From contig NZ_CALMPD010000189.1 in NCBI RefSeq assembly GCF_937871865.1, forward strand, positions 1-46,331: a stretch of DNA of 46,331 nucleotides. Reading direction: 5' to 3'. The first letter of the stretch is position 1. Every line of letters begins with the position of its first letter. Below the pieces are notes generated by a model, which did not search any database, had not been told where the DNA came from, and was given only the letters and a program-made list of their open reading frames with translations. The translations under genes and the position numbers were made by a program. Shown piece after piece: positions 34,606 to 44,006 of this stretch. Source of the DNA: an uncultured Legionella sp. (GTDB lineage: Bacteria > Pseudomonadota > Gammaproteobacteria > Legionellales > Legionellaceae).

Positions 34606-35898
34606 TTAGCTCAACAAAAATCGAAAATTCCTCTGTATTTCATTGAGGTCAAACTGATTCAGATAAAGAGAAAAACTCATCCAAGCGCTTAATGCCGCCA
34701 AATCCTGAAAAGGAGGTGGTAAATAAACAGGGTTAGTTAGTATGCCTCGCTCTTTTAACTCACCTAATAAAGGTAAATCATCCAAAATCAGCTTCCCAGT
34801 AAACAGTAAGGGGATAGAATCTACTCGTTTTTGGCTAATCGCAAAACGAATATAGTTATAGATTAAAACGAAGCCTTTAGCATAAGACAAATCTTTAGTA
34901 AAAGGCCCACCTGTGGGAGTGCTGCCTCTGAAGATACGAACCGTTTGATTGTAACTGTCTTCTTCTGCTAACCCACAATCGATAAAATAGCGATAAATAT
35001 CTAAAAAATCAGCGCCGTTTGTTACTTTATCCAGAGCAATTACCCGATTGGTTATTTTCAATAAACGGGCAGGATAGGAAGAAAAGGTAACAACCTCAGT
35101 GATTACAGCCAGGCCTTCCTGGATTACACTACTGGATGGAGAGCCCTTGGACAGAAAAAAGCAATTAGGCTGCATTGCCCCATTCAACGTTGTGCCAACA
35201 TGAACCCAACCTTCATGAACTTCCAAATAACGCAAATCCCGGTCGCTGAACATGGCCTGTTGGCTCAATTTGATGTTATCAGCACCAGCAGCAGCATCAG
35301 CAACCATATCATCACTGACCATTACCGTAACTTTGCCTGGATGTTTGGTAAAAAAACTCCCCAAGCGTGCCTGTAAAATCTCCTGCGCTTGCTGAGGAGT
35401 ATAACGTTTCAAATCAGCGTCCGACTGCAGTTGCACATTCAGATCGGTCAAGACATCAAATAACAAAGTCCCCATCTGACACATTCTTGGTCCCCCGGCA
35501 TAGAAGACATCATCCGGACTGCCATACAGTTCCATCGCGATCTCACTAAATGATGGGGTACCTCTTACAGCCAACATGTGCGTTGCACGGCTGTACTCTT
35601 CGCATTGACGTCTGATTAACCGAGTAAGAGTCGAATATTGACCTAATTGATTTTGAGCATCACGCAATATAAGCCTGAACTCCTCTTGCTTTTCTCCGAC
35701 ATCAAAAGGCAGTGGCTTTTTATCGTAATACTCTTTATCAACAACAGGGAGTTTTTGGGCTTTGGATTTAAAAAACTCCTGTTTTACCGTTTCATCCCAT
35801 TTAATACTATCCAGAATCCTGATTTTGCGTTGCGCTTCCACAATACGCTTGGATAGCTCCTGTATAATGAGCAACTCTCCTGATTCTGATGGTGTCAT
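34606..35898 (-). CDS. DUF1704 (QEGLA-motif / MATCAP-like) metallopeptidase
   Basis: The 430-residue protein shows the marks of DUF1704. The zinc-binding HExxxH (H228, E229, H233 in EVHEGWVHVGT) is followed by NG, then QEGLAVITE with E261 as the likely third ligand, and the family-typical RIFRGSTPTGGPFTKDLSY and LLFTGKLILDDLPLLGEL. In animals this family includes MATCAP, the detyrosinase that removes the C-terminal tyrosine of alpha-tubulin; in bacteria it is known as the QEGLA protein and often sits beside ATP-grasp ligases. An N-terminal helical part (1-110) has no signal peptide. The convergent neighbour is a TTL-family ligase. A peptidase that undoes what the ligase adds is inferred. Confidence 0.85.
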   Translation of the reverse strand: MTPSESGELLIIQELSKRIVEAQRKIRILDSIKWDETVKQEFFKSKAQKLPVVDKEYYDKKPLPFDVGEKQEEFRLILRDAQNQLGQYSTLTRLIRRQCEEYSRATHMLAVRGTPSFSEIAMELYGSPDDVFYAGGPRMCQMGTLLFDVLTDLNVQLQSDADLKRYTPQQAQEILQARLGSFFTKHPGKVTVMVSDDMVADAAAGADNIKLSQQAMFSDRDLRYLEVHEGWVHVGTTLNGAMQPNCFFLSKGSPSSSVIQEGLAVITEVVTFSSYPARLLKITNRVIALDKVTNGADFLDIYRYFIDCGLAEEDSYNQTVRIFRGSTPTGGPFTKDLSYAKGFVLIYNYIRFAISQKRVDSIPLLFTGKLILDDLPLLGELKERGILTNPVYLPPPFQDLAALSAWMSFSLYLNQFDLNEIQRNFRFLLS

Positions 35899-35908
35899 AC
35901 TTAAACCC

Positions 35909-36139
35909 TTATGAAGTTATAATCACATCACCTGGTGGCGCAATACTCACTCGCGCATCCTGGTTCTGTGGGGGTAAATTATAAAAATTACTGATATTCG
36001 CATTAGTCAATGGAGGTGGTACTACAATTTGTACCCCATTACGACTGTGTAAATATACATTCTCACCATTACTGGTATAACGAGAATTACAGGCAGATAG
36101 CGCCAGTGCAGCAAGAACGATAAAACTCAATTTTTTCAC
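35909..36139 (-). CDS. Tiny outer-membrane lipoprotein after dapA (BamC-like N-terminus)
   Basis: The 76-residue product has a lipoprotein signal with the lipobox LSAC near residue 17; the mature part is only about 60 residues (NSRYTSNGENVYLHSRNG, then VPPPLTN). The gene follows dapA with its GTG 12 bases beyond the dapA stop, using GGGGA as ribosome site. In E. coli the gene after dapA is bamC, whose lipidated N-terminal stretch is an extended strand that binds BamD. The position and the Pro/Asn-rich character fit a BamC reduced to that stretch. This is an inference; an unrelated small lipoprotein is possible. Confidence 0.6.
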   Translation of the reverse strand: MKKLSFIVLAALALSACNSRYTSNGENVYLHSRNGVQIVVPPPLTNANISNFYNLPPQNQDARVSIAPPGDVIITS

Positions 36140-36151
36140 AACATTCCCCAA

Positions 36152-37024
36152 TTAAATCAACTCTAAACTTTTTAATACGTTTTCTAATGCCTGATGATGA
36201 GTTTCTGATAGCGCGGTAAGTGGCAGTCTTATTTCGCCACTCATTAAACCCATTTTACTCATTGCCCATTTCACCGGAATCGGATTAGTTTCCACAAACA
36301 TCAGCTCATGCAACGGCATTAACTGTTCATGCAGGCGCAAACAGGCAGCATGATCTCCATCCATAGCCAAATCACATAATTTAGCCATTAATTTAGCAGC
36401 AGCATTGGCAGTGACCGAAATAACGCCTTTAGCCCCAGCTAACATCCATTGTGCAGCAGTCACATCATCACCACTGTACACGTCAATACGCCCTTCAGAC
36501 AGACGTAGAATTTGCTGCAAACGAGTCATTTGGCCTGTGGCTTCTTTAATTCCCACAATGTTAGAAATTTTTGATAATCGCGCAACTGTTTCAGGCAACA
36601 TATCACAGGCTGTTCTTCCTGGTACATTATATAAAATAATAGGCATGGGTACTGCATGAGCAATACTACTGTAATGCTGAAACAATCCTTCCTGAGTAGG
36701 TTTAATATAAGCGGGAGTCATAATGAGTGCAGCATGAGCCCCACACTCCATCGCCTGCTGCGTCAGCTCAATGCATTCCCTGGTTGCGTTCATCGCGGTC
36801 CCGGCAATGACAGGGACTCGTTCTTTCGCTTGCTCTATGACTGTTTTAATGACCAACAATTTTTCATCATGAGATAAGGTCCCTGATTCGCCAGTAGTTC
36901 CTGCGGCAACCAGGCCATGAGTCCCCATTTCAATATGAAATTCAACCAGTTCCCGAAGATGATGCACATCGACTTTGTCATCCTTCATGGGAGTTACCAA
37001 AGCTACAATACTTCCTCTAAACAT
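36152..37024 (-). CDS. dapA: 4-hydroxy-tetrahydrodipicolinate synthase
   Basis: DapA condenses pyruvate and aspartate semialdehyde, the first committed step to diaminopimelate and lysine. The 290-residue TIM-barrel product has the Schiff-base lysine K160 (VGIKEATG), the catalytic Tyr of LYNVPGR (Y132) and the GTTGES loop near residue 43. Length is normal. It is first in a short operon with the small lipoprotein gene. Confidence 0.96.
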   Translation of the reverse strand: MFRGSIVALVTPMKDDKVDVHHLRELVEFHIEMGTHGLVAAGTTGESGTLSHDEKLLVIKTVIEQAKERVPVIAGTAMNATRECIELTQQAMECGAHAALIMTPAYIKPTQEGLFQHYSSIAHAVPMPIILYNVPGRTACDMLPETVARLSKISNIVGIKEATGQMTRLQQILRLSEGRIDVYSGDDVTAAQWMLAGAKGVISVTANAAAKLMAKLCDLAMDGDHAACLRLHEQLMPLHELMFVETNPIPVKWAMSKMGLMSGEIRLPLTALSETHHQALENVLKSLELI

Positions 37025-37326
37025 GGTTCCCTCTATATTCTTATTATTCGTGACCCTTATAGTACTGGAAAACCGGGGTCAGAGTAAATTTATATATCTG
37101 ACTTGCGTAAAACCTGCATTGCTTATTATAAGTCGGGATTGGGGATTGCATTTCTCCTTCATCTTGACGAGGTCAACTCTGCAACGCTAAAAATTAACAG
37201 ATTGACCAAAATATTTCTAAAGTCTTATAGTTTTATCAAACAAACTAAATGGCATTATTTTCTACATGTTTTCCACATTTTGTACTATCCTTCAAATGAA
37301 GGACAAATCATAAGAGGATGTCAACC
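37025..37326. other. Intergenic region between dapA and the glycine-zipper gene
   Basis: About 300 AT-rich bases between divergent genes. It contains CCGGGGTCAGAGTAAATT at 37073-37090, a sequence type found near REP-associated transposon remnants in many gammaproteobacteria. No coding frame has a ribosome site before 37327, and no clear promoter pair is seen. Confidence 0.45.
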
Positions 37327-37575
37327 ATGAAAAAAACAATAGCGACGTTGGTTCTGTTAGGAGCATCAAGCCTAATGCTTATCAGTTGCACCAATGCTCA
37401 GGTTGGTACAGCAGGAGGTGCTGCTCTGGGGGCTGGATTAGGATATGCTGTCTCTGGCGGCTCAGGGTTGGGGACAGCAATAGGTGCTGGAGCAGGTGCA
37501 TTAATAGGTAATTCAGTTGGTCGAGAACAAGACCGGCGTGAATATTATTACTATGGGCGCCCCTACTATTACTAA
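37327..37575 (+). CDS. Glycine-zipper lipoprotein
   Basis: The 82-residue protein has a lipoprotein signal ending LISC (Cys near residue 21), followed by a glycine-zipper stretch (GTAGGAALGAGLGYAVSGG, then GAGAGALIGNSVG) and a Tyr-rich tail ending RPYYY. Such proteins (glycine zipper 2TM, OsmB/SlyB-like) sit in the outer membrane and respond to envelope stress. The ATG at 37327 is chosen because AAGAGG lies nine bases upstream; the ATG at 37318 overlaps that site. Confidence 0.8.
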   Translation: MKKTIATLVLLGASSLMLISCTNAQVGTAGGAALGAGLGYAVSGGSGLGTAIGAGAGALIGNSVGREQDRREYYYYGRPYYY

Positions 37576-37646
37576 GGCTGATAGTTCTGCTGTGCAGAAC
37601 CTAGAACCTGAGAAATAAATAAATCATCTTACGTAGTTTTAACTTT

Positions 37647-37692
37647 ACCTTCCAGCCCTGTTTCCTCCTTGAGAGAGGAAAGGCTGAAAGGT
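37647..37692. other. Long hairpin between the glycine-zipper gene and bdhA
   Basis: Bases 37647-37657 plus 37661-37667 pair with 37675-37692 (18 pairs, one mismatch) around a seven-base loop, with a three-base bulge (CTG). No T-run follows. It may be a transcript-end structure, a structured small RNA or a palindromic repeat. Confidence 0.45.
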
Positions 37693-37776
37693 GATTATTC
37701 TTACTTATACGAAAAATTTTGTTGACCCTAATCAAAAATATTCTTGCAAAATCATACAGCAATATAAAAATTACAT

Positions 37777-37785
37777 TGCTATACT
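37777..37785 (+). promoter_or_regulatory. Extended -10 promoter of bdhA
   Basis: TGCTATACT has the TG-N extension and a TATACT hexamer. It would start transcription near 37792, giving a leader of about 30 bases before bdhA. The -35 region (CAGCAA) is weak, as usual for extended -10 promoters. Confidence 0.45.
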
Positions 37786-37820
37786 CTCCAGATAGAAAAA
37801 AAATTACAAGGAATGTAATC

Positions 37821-38603
37821 ATGAAACTCAAAAATAAAGTAGCGATCATTACGGGTGCTGCCAGTGGAATTGGTAAAGAAATAGCCCTCGTTTATGCCCG
37901 GGAAGGAGCAAAAATCGCTATAGCAGATCTCAATCTCTCTCAAGCAAATCTTGCAGCAGAGGAAATCAATGCAATGGGCGGCCAAGCCATGGCCGTAGCA
38001 ATGAACGTTATCGATGAACAACAAGTTAATGAAGGCATTGATGCTGTTGCAGAACATTTTGGCGGAATTGATGTTCTGGTAAGCAATGCAGGAATTCAGA
38101 TTATCGAGTCAGTAGACAAGTTGGCCTTTGCTGATTGGAAAAGATTAATAGCTATCCATTTGGACGGTGCGTTCTTAACCACTCGCGCAGCTCTAAAACA
38201 CATGTACAGCTCAGGTAAAGGCGGAAGTGTTATCTATATGGGCTCAGTCCACTCAAAAGAAGCCTCTCTTCTCAAAGCTCCCTATGTTACTGCCAAGCAT
38301 GGATTGCTCGGGTTATGTAAAGTAGTGGCAAAAGAAGGTGCTGCTCATAATGTGAGAGCCAATGTTATCTGTCCAGGTTTTGTACGCACTCCTTTAGTAG
38401 ATAAACAAATCCCGGAACAGGCCAAAGAACTAGGAATCAGTGAAGAGGATGTAATAAAAAAAGTAATGCTTAAAGATACCGTGGATGGTGAATTTACTAC
38501 CACAGATGATGTAGCACAGACCGCATTGTTTTTCGCATCATTTGAATCCAACGCACTGACGGGCCAATCACTGGTAGTCAGTCATGGATGGTTCATGGAG
38601 TAA
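37821..38603 (+). CDS. bdhA: 3-hydroxybutyrate dehydrogenase
   Basis: BdhA oxidises D-3-hydroxybutyrate, the monomer released from the storage polymer PHB, to acetoacetate with NAD. The 260-residue short-chain dehydrogenase has [11 protein letters not shown] (NAD site), NAGIQ, the catalytic Ser, Tyr and Lys ([15 protein letters not shown]) and the C-terminal SHGWFME loop. The start at 37821 has AAGGA upstream; earlier in-frame starts lie in the promoter. It is followed after three bases by patD. Published work describes bdhA-patD as an operon linking PHB use to Legionella virulence. Confidence 0.93.
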   Translation: MKLKNKVAIITGAASGIGKEIALVYAREGAKIAIADLNLSQANLAAEEINAMGGQAMAVAMNVIDEQQVNEGIDAVAEHFGGIDVLVSNAGIQIIESVDKLAFADWKRLIAIHLDGAFLTTRAALKHMYSSGKGGSVIYMGSVHSKEASLLKAPYVTAKHGLLGLCKVVAKEGAAHNVRANVICPGFVRTPLVDKQIPEQAKELGISEEDVIKKVMLKDTVDGEFTTTDDVAQTALFFASFESNALTGQSLVVSHGWFME

Positions 38604-38606
38604 GAC

Positions 38607-39773
38607 ATGGCAAACACCAAAAGTCATAAAACTCGAGCTCAATATAAAAGTATTGTCTGTACCTTCCAGGGAGGTGGTGCTTTAGGAGCTTATCAAGCTG
38701 GAGTTTTGCGTGCTTTGGACGAAGCAGGATATTATCCTGATTGGTATGTTGGAACCTCGATTGGGGCAATTAATGCCGCAATCGCTGCGGGAAATCCGGA
38801 AAAAATACGTGTTGAAAAAATAATGCAATTTTGGGATTCTATTGCAACCCCTGAGTGTATTGTTGATATTGATTCACTCTTTTCTGATGATCCCTTCAGT
38901 AGGAAAGCCCATCATCTTTTATCCTCCCATGCTGCCCTGTGGCTGGGTCAGCCTGGCTTTTTTACCCCGCGTGTGACTCCACCATTTCTAAGCTGTCATA
39001 ATCGTCCAGATAACATCAGCTATTACGATACAGCCCCCCTGCGCGATAACCTGGAACGCTTTATTGATTTTGATCGAATAAACAATAATAAAATAGTTCG
39101 ATTAAGTGTGGGGGCAGTTGAAATCAGCTCGGGACAAATGACCTATTTTGATAGTTTTAAACAAAAAATTGGTCCCGAACACATTATGGCCAGCGGCGCA
39201 TTACCTCCAGGTTTCCCTGCAATTGAAATCAATGGCAAGTTTTATTGGGATGGGGGTATTTCCAGCAACACCCCAATAAATTATGTATTGAATCATCAGG
39301 ACAATAAGAATTTACTGTGTTTTATGGTGCATTTATTTGATTCCTATGGGTTAAACCCGACCACTCTTGACGAAATCATTAAACGAAAAAAAGATATAGA
39401 GTTTTCCAGTCGCTTTGCAAAAATGGTGGAGTTGTACAAGCAAATTCAAGAGTTAAAAAACAGCATTCATGTGTTAGCCCAACATGTGCCAAAAGAAAAA
39501 AAATCAGATCCCAAAATAAAATTATGCATTTCAAGAGGACATGAATCTACTATTTCTATAGTGCGATTCTTATATACTCATGATGAAACGGAATTGTCTT
39601 CAAAAGACTATGAGTTTTCACGTAAATCCATCCATGAACGAGCAGCACATGGGTATCAGGATGGCATACATGCAATGAAACAATCACCGTGGTTAAAACA
39701 TATTCCTATCACCGAAGGTATTAAATTATATGACATGTCGAAAAGCAAAAAACTAAAGGAGGTTTTAAAATGA
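38607..39773 (+). CDS. patD: Patatin-like phospholipase PatD
   Basis: The 388-residue protein has the patatin fold: oxyanion loop [11 protein letters not shown] near residue 23, nucleophile Ser in [10 protein letters not shown] near residue 50, and the catalytic Asp in [10 protein letters not shown] near residue 215, followed by a DUF3734-type C-terminus. Patatins hydrolyse acyl esters of phospholipids. No signal peptide is present. PatD is required for full intracellular growth in published Legionella work. It ends in an ATGA overlap with the acetoacetate decarboxylase gene, so translation is coupled. Confidence 0.92.
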   Translation: MANTKSHKTRAQYKSIVCTFQGGGALGAYQAGVLRALDEAGYYPDWYVGTSIGAINAAIAAGNPEKIRVEKIMQFWDSIATPECIVDIDSLFSDDPFSRKAHHLLSSHAALWLGQPGFFTPRVTPPFLSCHNRPDNISYYDTAPLRDNLERFIDFDRINNNKIVRLSVGAVEISSGQMTYFDSFKQKIGPEHIMASGALPPGFPAIEINGKFYWDGGISSNTPINYVLNHQDNKNLLCFMVHLFDSYGLNPTTLDEIIKRKKDIEFSSRFAKMVELYKQIQELKNSIHVLAQHVPKEKKSDPKIKLCISRGHESTISIVRFLYTHDETELSSKDYEFSRKSIHERAAHGYQDGIHAMKQSPWLKHIPITEGIKLYDMSKSKKLKEVLK

Positions 39774-40510
39774 ATGAAGCAGAGGTACTAAAAAAAGCTT
39801 TTGCCATGCCCATTGCCAGCCCATCCTATCCCCGTGGCCCCTACCGTTTTATAAATAGAGAGTATTTTATTATTACTTATGAAACGGATATAGAACTGCT
39901 GCAAGAGTTTGTTCCAGCTCCACTGGAAGTAACAGAACCTTTAGTCAAATTTGAATTCATTCGCATGCCTGATTCAACGGGCTTTGGCGATTACACCGAA
40001 TCGGGACAAGTCATTCCCGTACGCTATAAAGGCAAACAAGGTGGCTATACTCATGCTATGTACTTAGATGATCAGCCTCCAATTGCTGGAGGGCGAGAAA
40101 TTTGGGGATTTCCCAAAAAACTTGCTCAACCCAGACTTGAAGTAGTAAATGAAACACTGCTCGGTACTCTGGAATATGGCCCATGTCGTATTGCTACAGC
40201 CACTATGGGATACAAATATGAAACACTTGATGCCAAACAAGTAGCAGAATCAATGGCAGCGCCAAATTATTTACTGAAAATTATCCCACATGTCGACGGT
40301 ACAACACGGATGTGTGAGCTGGTTGAATATCATCTGGCGGATATTTCAGTGAAAGGTGCCTGGCAAGGACCCGCTCAGATTGAATTGGCACACCATGCTT
40401 TGGCTCCGGTGGCGAGCTTGCCTGTTCACCGTATAGTGAGTGCTGTTCACATATTGTCCGATTTGACCTTGCCCTATGGAACAGTCATTCATGACTATAT
40501 GGACAAATAA
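39770..40510 (+). CDS. adc: Acetoacetate decarboxylase
   Basis: Adc splits acetoacetate into acetone and CO2. The 246-residue product has the family signature [15 protein letters not shown] with the adjacent lysines of the active site (Schiff-base Lys near residue 116) and [15 protein letters not shown]. Third gene of bdhA-patD-adc: BdhA makes acetoacetate and Adc removes it, so the operon can drain PHB-derived acid to acetone. Physiological use of acetone in Legionella is unclear; the enzyme may serve to limit acidification. Confidence 0.92.
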   Translation: MNEAEVLKKAFAMPIASPSYPRGPYRFINREYFIITYETDIELLQEFVPAPLEVTEPLVKFEFIRMPDSTGFGDYTESGQVIPVRYKGKQGGYTHAMYLDDQPPIAGGREIWGFPKKLAQPRLEVVNETLLGTLEYGPCRIATATMGYKYETLDAKQVAESMAAPNYLLKIIPHVDGTTRMCELVEYHLADISVKGAWQGPAQIELAHHALAPVASLPVHRIVSAVHILSDLTLPYGTVIHDYMDK

Positions 40511-40537
40511 CAAACAACTGCTTCAGGATGATAAAAG

Positions 40538-41443
40538 ATGCTAATAATTGTAGGTTATATCGTAATTTTATTGTGTGTATTTGGTGGTTTTTCTCTATCA
40601 GGAGGACATCTGGCTGCCATTTTTCAACCCCTTGAATTGCTGATTATCGGTGGGGCAGCTATAGGGTCCTTTATCGTGGGAAATAATCTTACAGTTATTA
40701 AAGCAGTTTTAAAGGCACTCCCTGGTGTGTTTCGCGGCCAAAAAGCGGCAAAAACAACGTCTATCGATTTATTGTCACTGTTATACAATCTATTGAATAA
40801 AGCAAGGCAACAAGGGCTGATGTCATTGGAAACGGATATAGATGCCCCTGAAAATAGCCCCATTTTCAGCAATTATCCGGCATTACTAAAAAATCATCAC
40901 GTAATTGAATTTATCTGCGACTATCTCAGATTAATCATTACCTCCAACATGCAGCCCTTCCAGCTTGAAGCCTTAATGGATATGGAAATTGATTCGCATC
41001 ATGAAGAAGAAATGATCCCGGCGAATGCAATCACCAAACTTGCAGATGGGATGCCTGCCTTTGGTATTGTTGCTGCGGTTCTCGGAGTGGTACACACCAT
41101 GGAGTCGATTAGTTTGCCACCATCAGAACTAGGGGTATTAATTGCACATGCGCTAGTAGGAACGTTCTTGGGTATCTTACTGGGCTACGGCTTTGTCGGC
41201 CCCATTGCAACAGCAATGGAACAAAGAGTAAACCAAACCCATTTAATGCTTCAATGCATTAAAGTCACCATATTAGCAAGTTTACATAACAATCCACCTA
41301 TTATAGCTGTTGAATTCGGGAGAAAAGTATTGTTCTCTGCTCAACGACCAACGTTTAATGAACTAAATGATGAAATAAAGAATGCAAAACCCGGCGCTTC
41401 CGCCGCTGTTTCTGCTGAAGCAGCTGAACCAACTCCAAGTTAG
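40538..41443 (+). CDS. motA: Flagellar motor stator protein MotA
   Basis: MotA and MotB form the proton channel that drives the flagellar motor. The 301-residue MotA has four membrane segments (IVGYIVILLCVFGGFSLSGG, IIGGAAIGSFIVG, then MPAFGIVAAVLGVVHTM and ALVGTFLGILLGYGFVGPIA) and the large cytoplasmic loop with charged residues that contacts FliG. It lies nine bases from motB. From memory, L. pneumophila has a second motAB pair elsewhere. Confidence 0.9.
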   Translation: MLIIVGYIVILLCVFGGFSLSGGHLAAIFQPLELLIIGGAAIGSFIVGNNLTVIKAVLKALPGVFRGQKAAKTTSIDLLSLLYNLLNKARQQGLMSLETDIDAPENSPIFSNYPALLKNHHVIEFICDYLRLIITSNMQPFQLEALMDMEIDSHHEEEMIPANAITKLADGMPAFGIVAAVLGVVHTMESISLPPSELGVLIAHALVGTFLGILLGYGFVGPIATAMEQRVNQTHLMLQCIKVTILASLHNNPPIIAVEFGRKVLFSAQRPTFNELNDEIKNAKPGASAAVSAEAAEPTPS

Positions 41444-41451
41444 AGAAGAGC

Positions 41452-42390
41452 ATGAGTGAAATAAATGATATAAGCGATCTGGATGGTGATGATCTGGGTG
41501 ATAAGAAAGAGAAAAAAGATAAAAAAGATAAACCGGCAACCACCCCCATCATCCGAAAAATAAAAAAGCACAAGCACCAGCATCACGGAGGTTCCTGGAA
41601 AATTGCCTATGCAGATTTCGTTACCGCTATGATGGCATTTTTCTTACTGATGTGGTTGGTTTCTTCACTAAACAAAGCACAAAAAGCTGGAATATCAGAA
41701 TATTTCAAACAGCCGATGAAAATAGCGCTCTTCGGCGGAGAAAGCCTGGGAAACAGGCAAATCAATGTTAAAGGTGGCGGGCCAAATCTGGATCAAACTG
41801 ATGGGCAGGTATCTGCCACTACACAGCCACTTTATACGCAAAAACAGGCCACCAGCAAAGAGGTTGTTGAGTCGAATAAGGCTGAAATAAAAAAAATGGA
41901 AGAATTAAAATCGGAAATTAACCTAAGCATAGAGCAAGATCCTTCTCTGGCTGGACTAAAGAAGCAATTACGGATGGATGTAGTATCCGATGGCTTACGA
42001 ATTCAACTTATAGATAATCAGAATAAACCAATGTTTGATGTTGGGTCAGATAAAATCAGCCCAGAAATTGAACCCATACTAGCCAATATTGTTAAATTAC
42101 TCAATTCAGTCCCTAATAAAGTAACCATTCAAGGACATACCGACGCAAGCCCTTATAATAACCCCGAGGAACTGGAATACACGAACTGGGAGTTATCCGC
42201 TCAAAGAGCAAACGCAGCACGAAGGGCACTCGTTAAAGCCGGGATGAATGAAGATAAAGTAATGACCGTTTCAGGATATTCATCTACTATACTTTTAGAT
42301 AAATCCAATCCGTTAAATCCTGAAAATCGCCGTATCACGATCATCGTGATGAAAAAAGGATCGGAAAATAAAATCTTGACGAATGAGTGA
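41452..42390 (+). CDS. motB: Flagellar motor stator protein MotB
   Basis: The 312-residue protein begins with a Lys/Asp-rich tail (residues 1-45), then one membrane segment WKIAYADFVTAMMAFFLLMW carrying the proton-binding Asp (YADF), a linker and an OmpA-like peptidoglycan-binding domain (VTIQGHTDASPY, LSAQRANAARRAL, NRRITI). It pairs with MotA upstream. The charged N-terminal stretch is longer than in E. coli MotB. Confidence 0.92.
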   Translation: MSEINDISDLDGDDLGDKKEKKDKKDKPATTPIIRKIKKHKHQHHGGSWKIAYADFVTAMMAFFLLMWLVSSLNKAQKAGISEYFKQPMKIALFGGESLGNRQINVKGGGPNLDQTDGQVSATTQPLYTQKQATSKEVVESNKAEIKKMEELKSEINLSIEQDPSLAGLKKQLRMDVVSDGLRIQLIDNQNKPMFDVGSDKISPEIEPILANIVKLLNSVPNKVTIQGHTDASPYNNPEELEYTNWELSAQRANAARRALVKAGMNEDKVMTVSGYSSTILLDKSNPLNPENRRITIIVMKKGSENKILTNE

Positions 42391-42405
42391 TTTTTAACTC
42401 ATTCG
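42380..42405 (+). terminator. Terminator hairpin at the motB stop
   Basis: CGAATGAGT (42380-42388) pairs exactly with ACTCATTCG (42397-42405) around an eight-base T-rich loop. The stem includes the start of the stop codon. An AT-rich tail follows. Confidence 0.55.
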
Positions 42406-42503
42406 AACAATATTCGTTATTTTATTCATATAATTGCACTATATTTCCCTTAGCCCTTGCTTGCTTTGTTTAAACTACTTGGATATGCTTTATACCAAAA
42501 TTG

Positions 42504-42533
42504 TTGAAATACTGGCCCCCTTAGTGTTATTAT
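42504..42533 (+). promoter_or_regulatory. Candidate sigma-70 promoter of the amino-acid permease
   Basis: TTGAAA (42504-42509) and TATTAT (42528-42533), 18 bases apart, lie about 60 bases before the start codon. Confidence 0.5.
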
Positions 42534-42590
42534 TGTACAGCTATAGGGAAATGGCTCTTAAAATACTTGCAAAGAAATGAGGATGTTTTC

Positions 42591-43883
42591 ATGTCATTAA
42601 ATGAATCCGCAGCAATAGTCTCACCTGTATCAGACAATAAATCTTCCTCCTGGGGAAAACAGGACACAGTATGGATGTTAAGTCTCTATGGGACAGCCAT
42701 TGGGGCGGGCACTCTTTTTCTACCTATAGACGCTGGACTGAATGGGATCGTGCCCTTAATAATCATGACCCTGCTCGCCTTCCCGATGACCTACTATTCT
42801 CATCGTGCCTTATGCCGATTTGTTTTATCAAGCTCAAAACCTAATAACGACATTACTGAGGTGGTAGAAGAACATTTTGGTTCTTTTGCAGGTCGAATGT
42901 TAACTGCCTTATATTTCTTTGCTATTTACCCCATCCTCTTAATGTACAGTGTAGCAATAACAAACACGACTGAGAGCTTTATTGTGAACCAATTGGGGCT
43001 CAATGCGCCCCCACGAGCTCTTTTAGCCGTGGTTTTAATATTGGCTCTAATGGCAATAGTGCGTTTTGGCCAGGAAATTATAGTAAAATCAATGTCTTTA
43101 TTAGTTTATCCTTTTGCCACTATCTTATTACTGCTGTCATTGTATTTAATTCCACATTGGAATAGCGCGATTTTAGAGCAAAGTAACTCCTTACAGGCAA
43201 ATGGAGGCCATGGATTATTAATGACCTTATGGTTGATTATTCCAGTCATGGTCTTTTCTTTTAACCACTCCCCTATTATTTCCTCTTTTGCTGTGAGCCA
43301 GAAGCAACAGCATGGTAATCAGGCAGACAAACGCAGTTCTTTAATTATGAAGTACAGCCATGTATTAATGGTACTTTCAGTAATGTTTTTTGTGTTTAGC
43401 TGTGTTTTTAGCTTATCACCGCAGGATCTAATGCAGGCCAAACAACAAAACATCTCCATTTTATCTTATCTCGCCAATCATTTTGATACCCCACTGATTG
43501 CCTACATTGCCCCAATTATTGCATTCATCGCTATCTCTAAATCATTTCTTGGGCATTATTTAGGTGCCAAAGAAGGTTTAAGCGGAATTATTGTAAAAGC
43601 GCTGCAATCATCAGGAAAAACAATCAGCAAAAGCAATTTGCAACGGGTAATTGAAGTATTTATGATTATTACTTGCTGGATTGTTGCGACCATCAATCCT
43701 AACATTCTGAAAATGATTGAAACCTTAGGTGGGCCAGTTATTGCCGTTTTATTGTTTATTATGCCCATGTATGCCATTGCCAAAGTACCTGCAATGAAAA
43801 AATACGGCAATCAAATCAGTAATGTATTTATTACCGTCATGGGTCTTATTTCAATATCAGCAATCATCTATGGATTAATTTAA
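42591..43883 (+). CDS. Aromatic/serine-threonine amino-acid permease (SdaC/TdcC family)
   Basis: The 430-residue inner-membrane protein has about eleven hydrophobic segments, and its first carries AIGAGTLFLPIDAGL, the Na+/H+ symporter-type discontinuous helix of the HAAAP family. Later FSFNHSPIISSFAVSQ is the typical serine/threonine transporter motif. It probably takes up serine or threonine, key carbon sources of Legionella. The ATG at 42591 is preferred because GAGG lies eight bases earlier; a TTG at 42567 is less likely. Confidence 0.85.
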   Translation: MSLNESAAIVSPVSDNKSSSWGKQDTVWMLSLYGTAIGAGTLFLPIDAGLNGIVPLIIMTLLAFPMTYYSHRALCRFVLSSSKPNNDITEVVEEHFGSFAGRMLTALYFFAIYPILLMYSVAITNTTESFIVNQLGLNAPPRALLAVVLILALMAIVRFGQEIIVKSMSLLVYPFATILLLLSLYLIPHWNSAILEQSNSLQANGGHGLLMTLWLIIPVMVFSFNHSPIISSFAVSQKQQHGNQADKRSSLIMKYSHVLMVLSVMFFVFSCVFSLSPQDLMQAKQQNISILSYLANHFDTPLIAYIAPIIAFIAISKSFLGHYLGAKEGLSGIIVKALQSSGKTISKSNLQRVIEVFMIITCWIVATINPNILKMIETLGGPVIAVLLFIMPMYAIAKVPAMKKYGNQISNVFITVMGLISISAIIYGLI

Positions 43884-43895
43884 TAAAAATCCATC

Positions 43896-43920
43896 AACGC
43901 TCACGTGGTAAGCGTTTCTT
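43896..43920 (+). terminator. Terminator after the permease
   Basis: AACGCT (43896-43901) pairs with AGCGTT (43911-43916), followed by TCTTTTC. It lies 12 bases past the stop. Confidence 0.55.
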
Positions 43921-44006
43921 TTCAGGCATGCTTACTACGTAGCAATGAAACAATGATAACAAAAATCAACTTCGGTTTTATTAACCGTTAAGCTTACGCA
44001 CAAGGC

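Noticed and set aside
34510..34692. Short plus-strand frame across the TTL/DUF1704 junction
   Set aside because: It overlaps the ends of both genes and lacks a ribosome site, so it looks like a chance frame.
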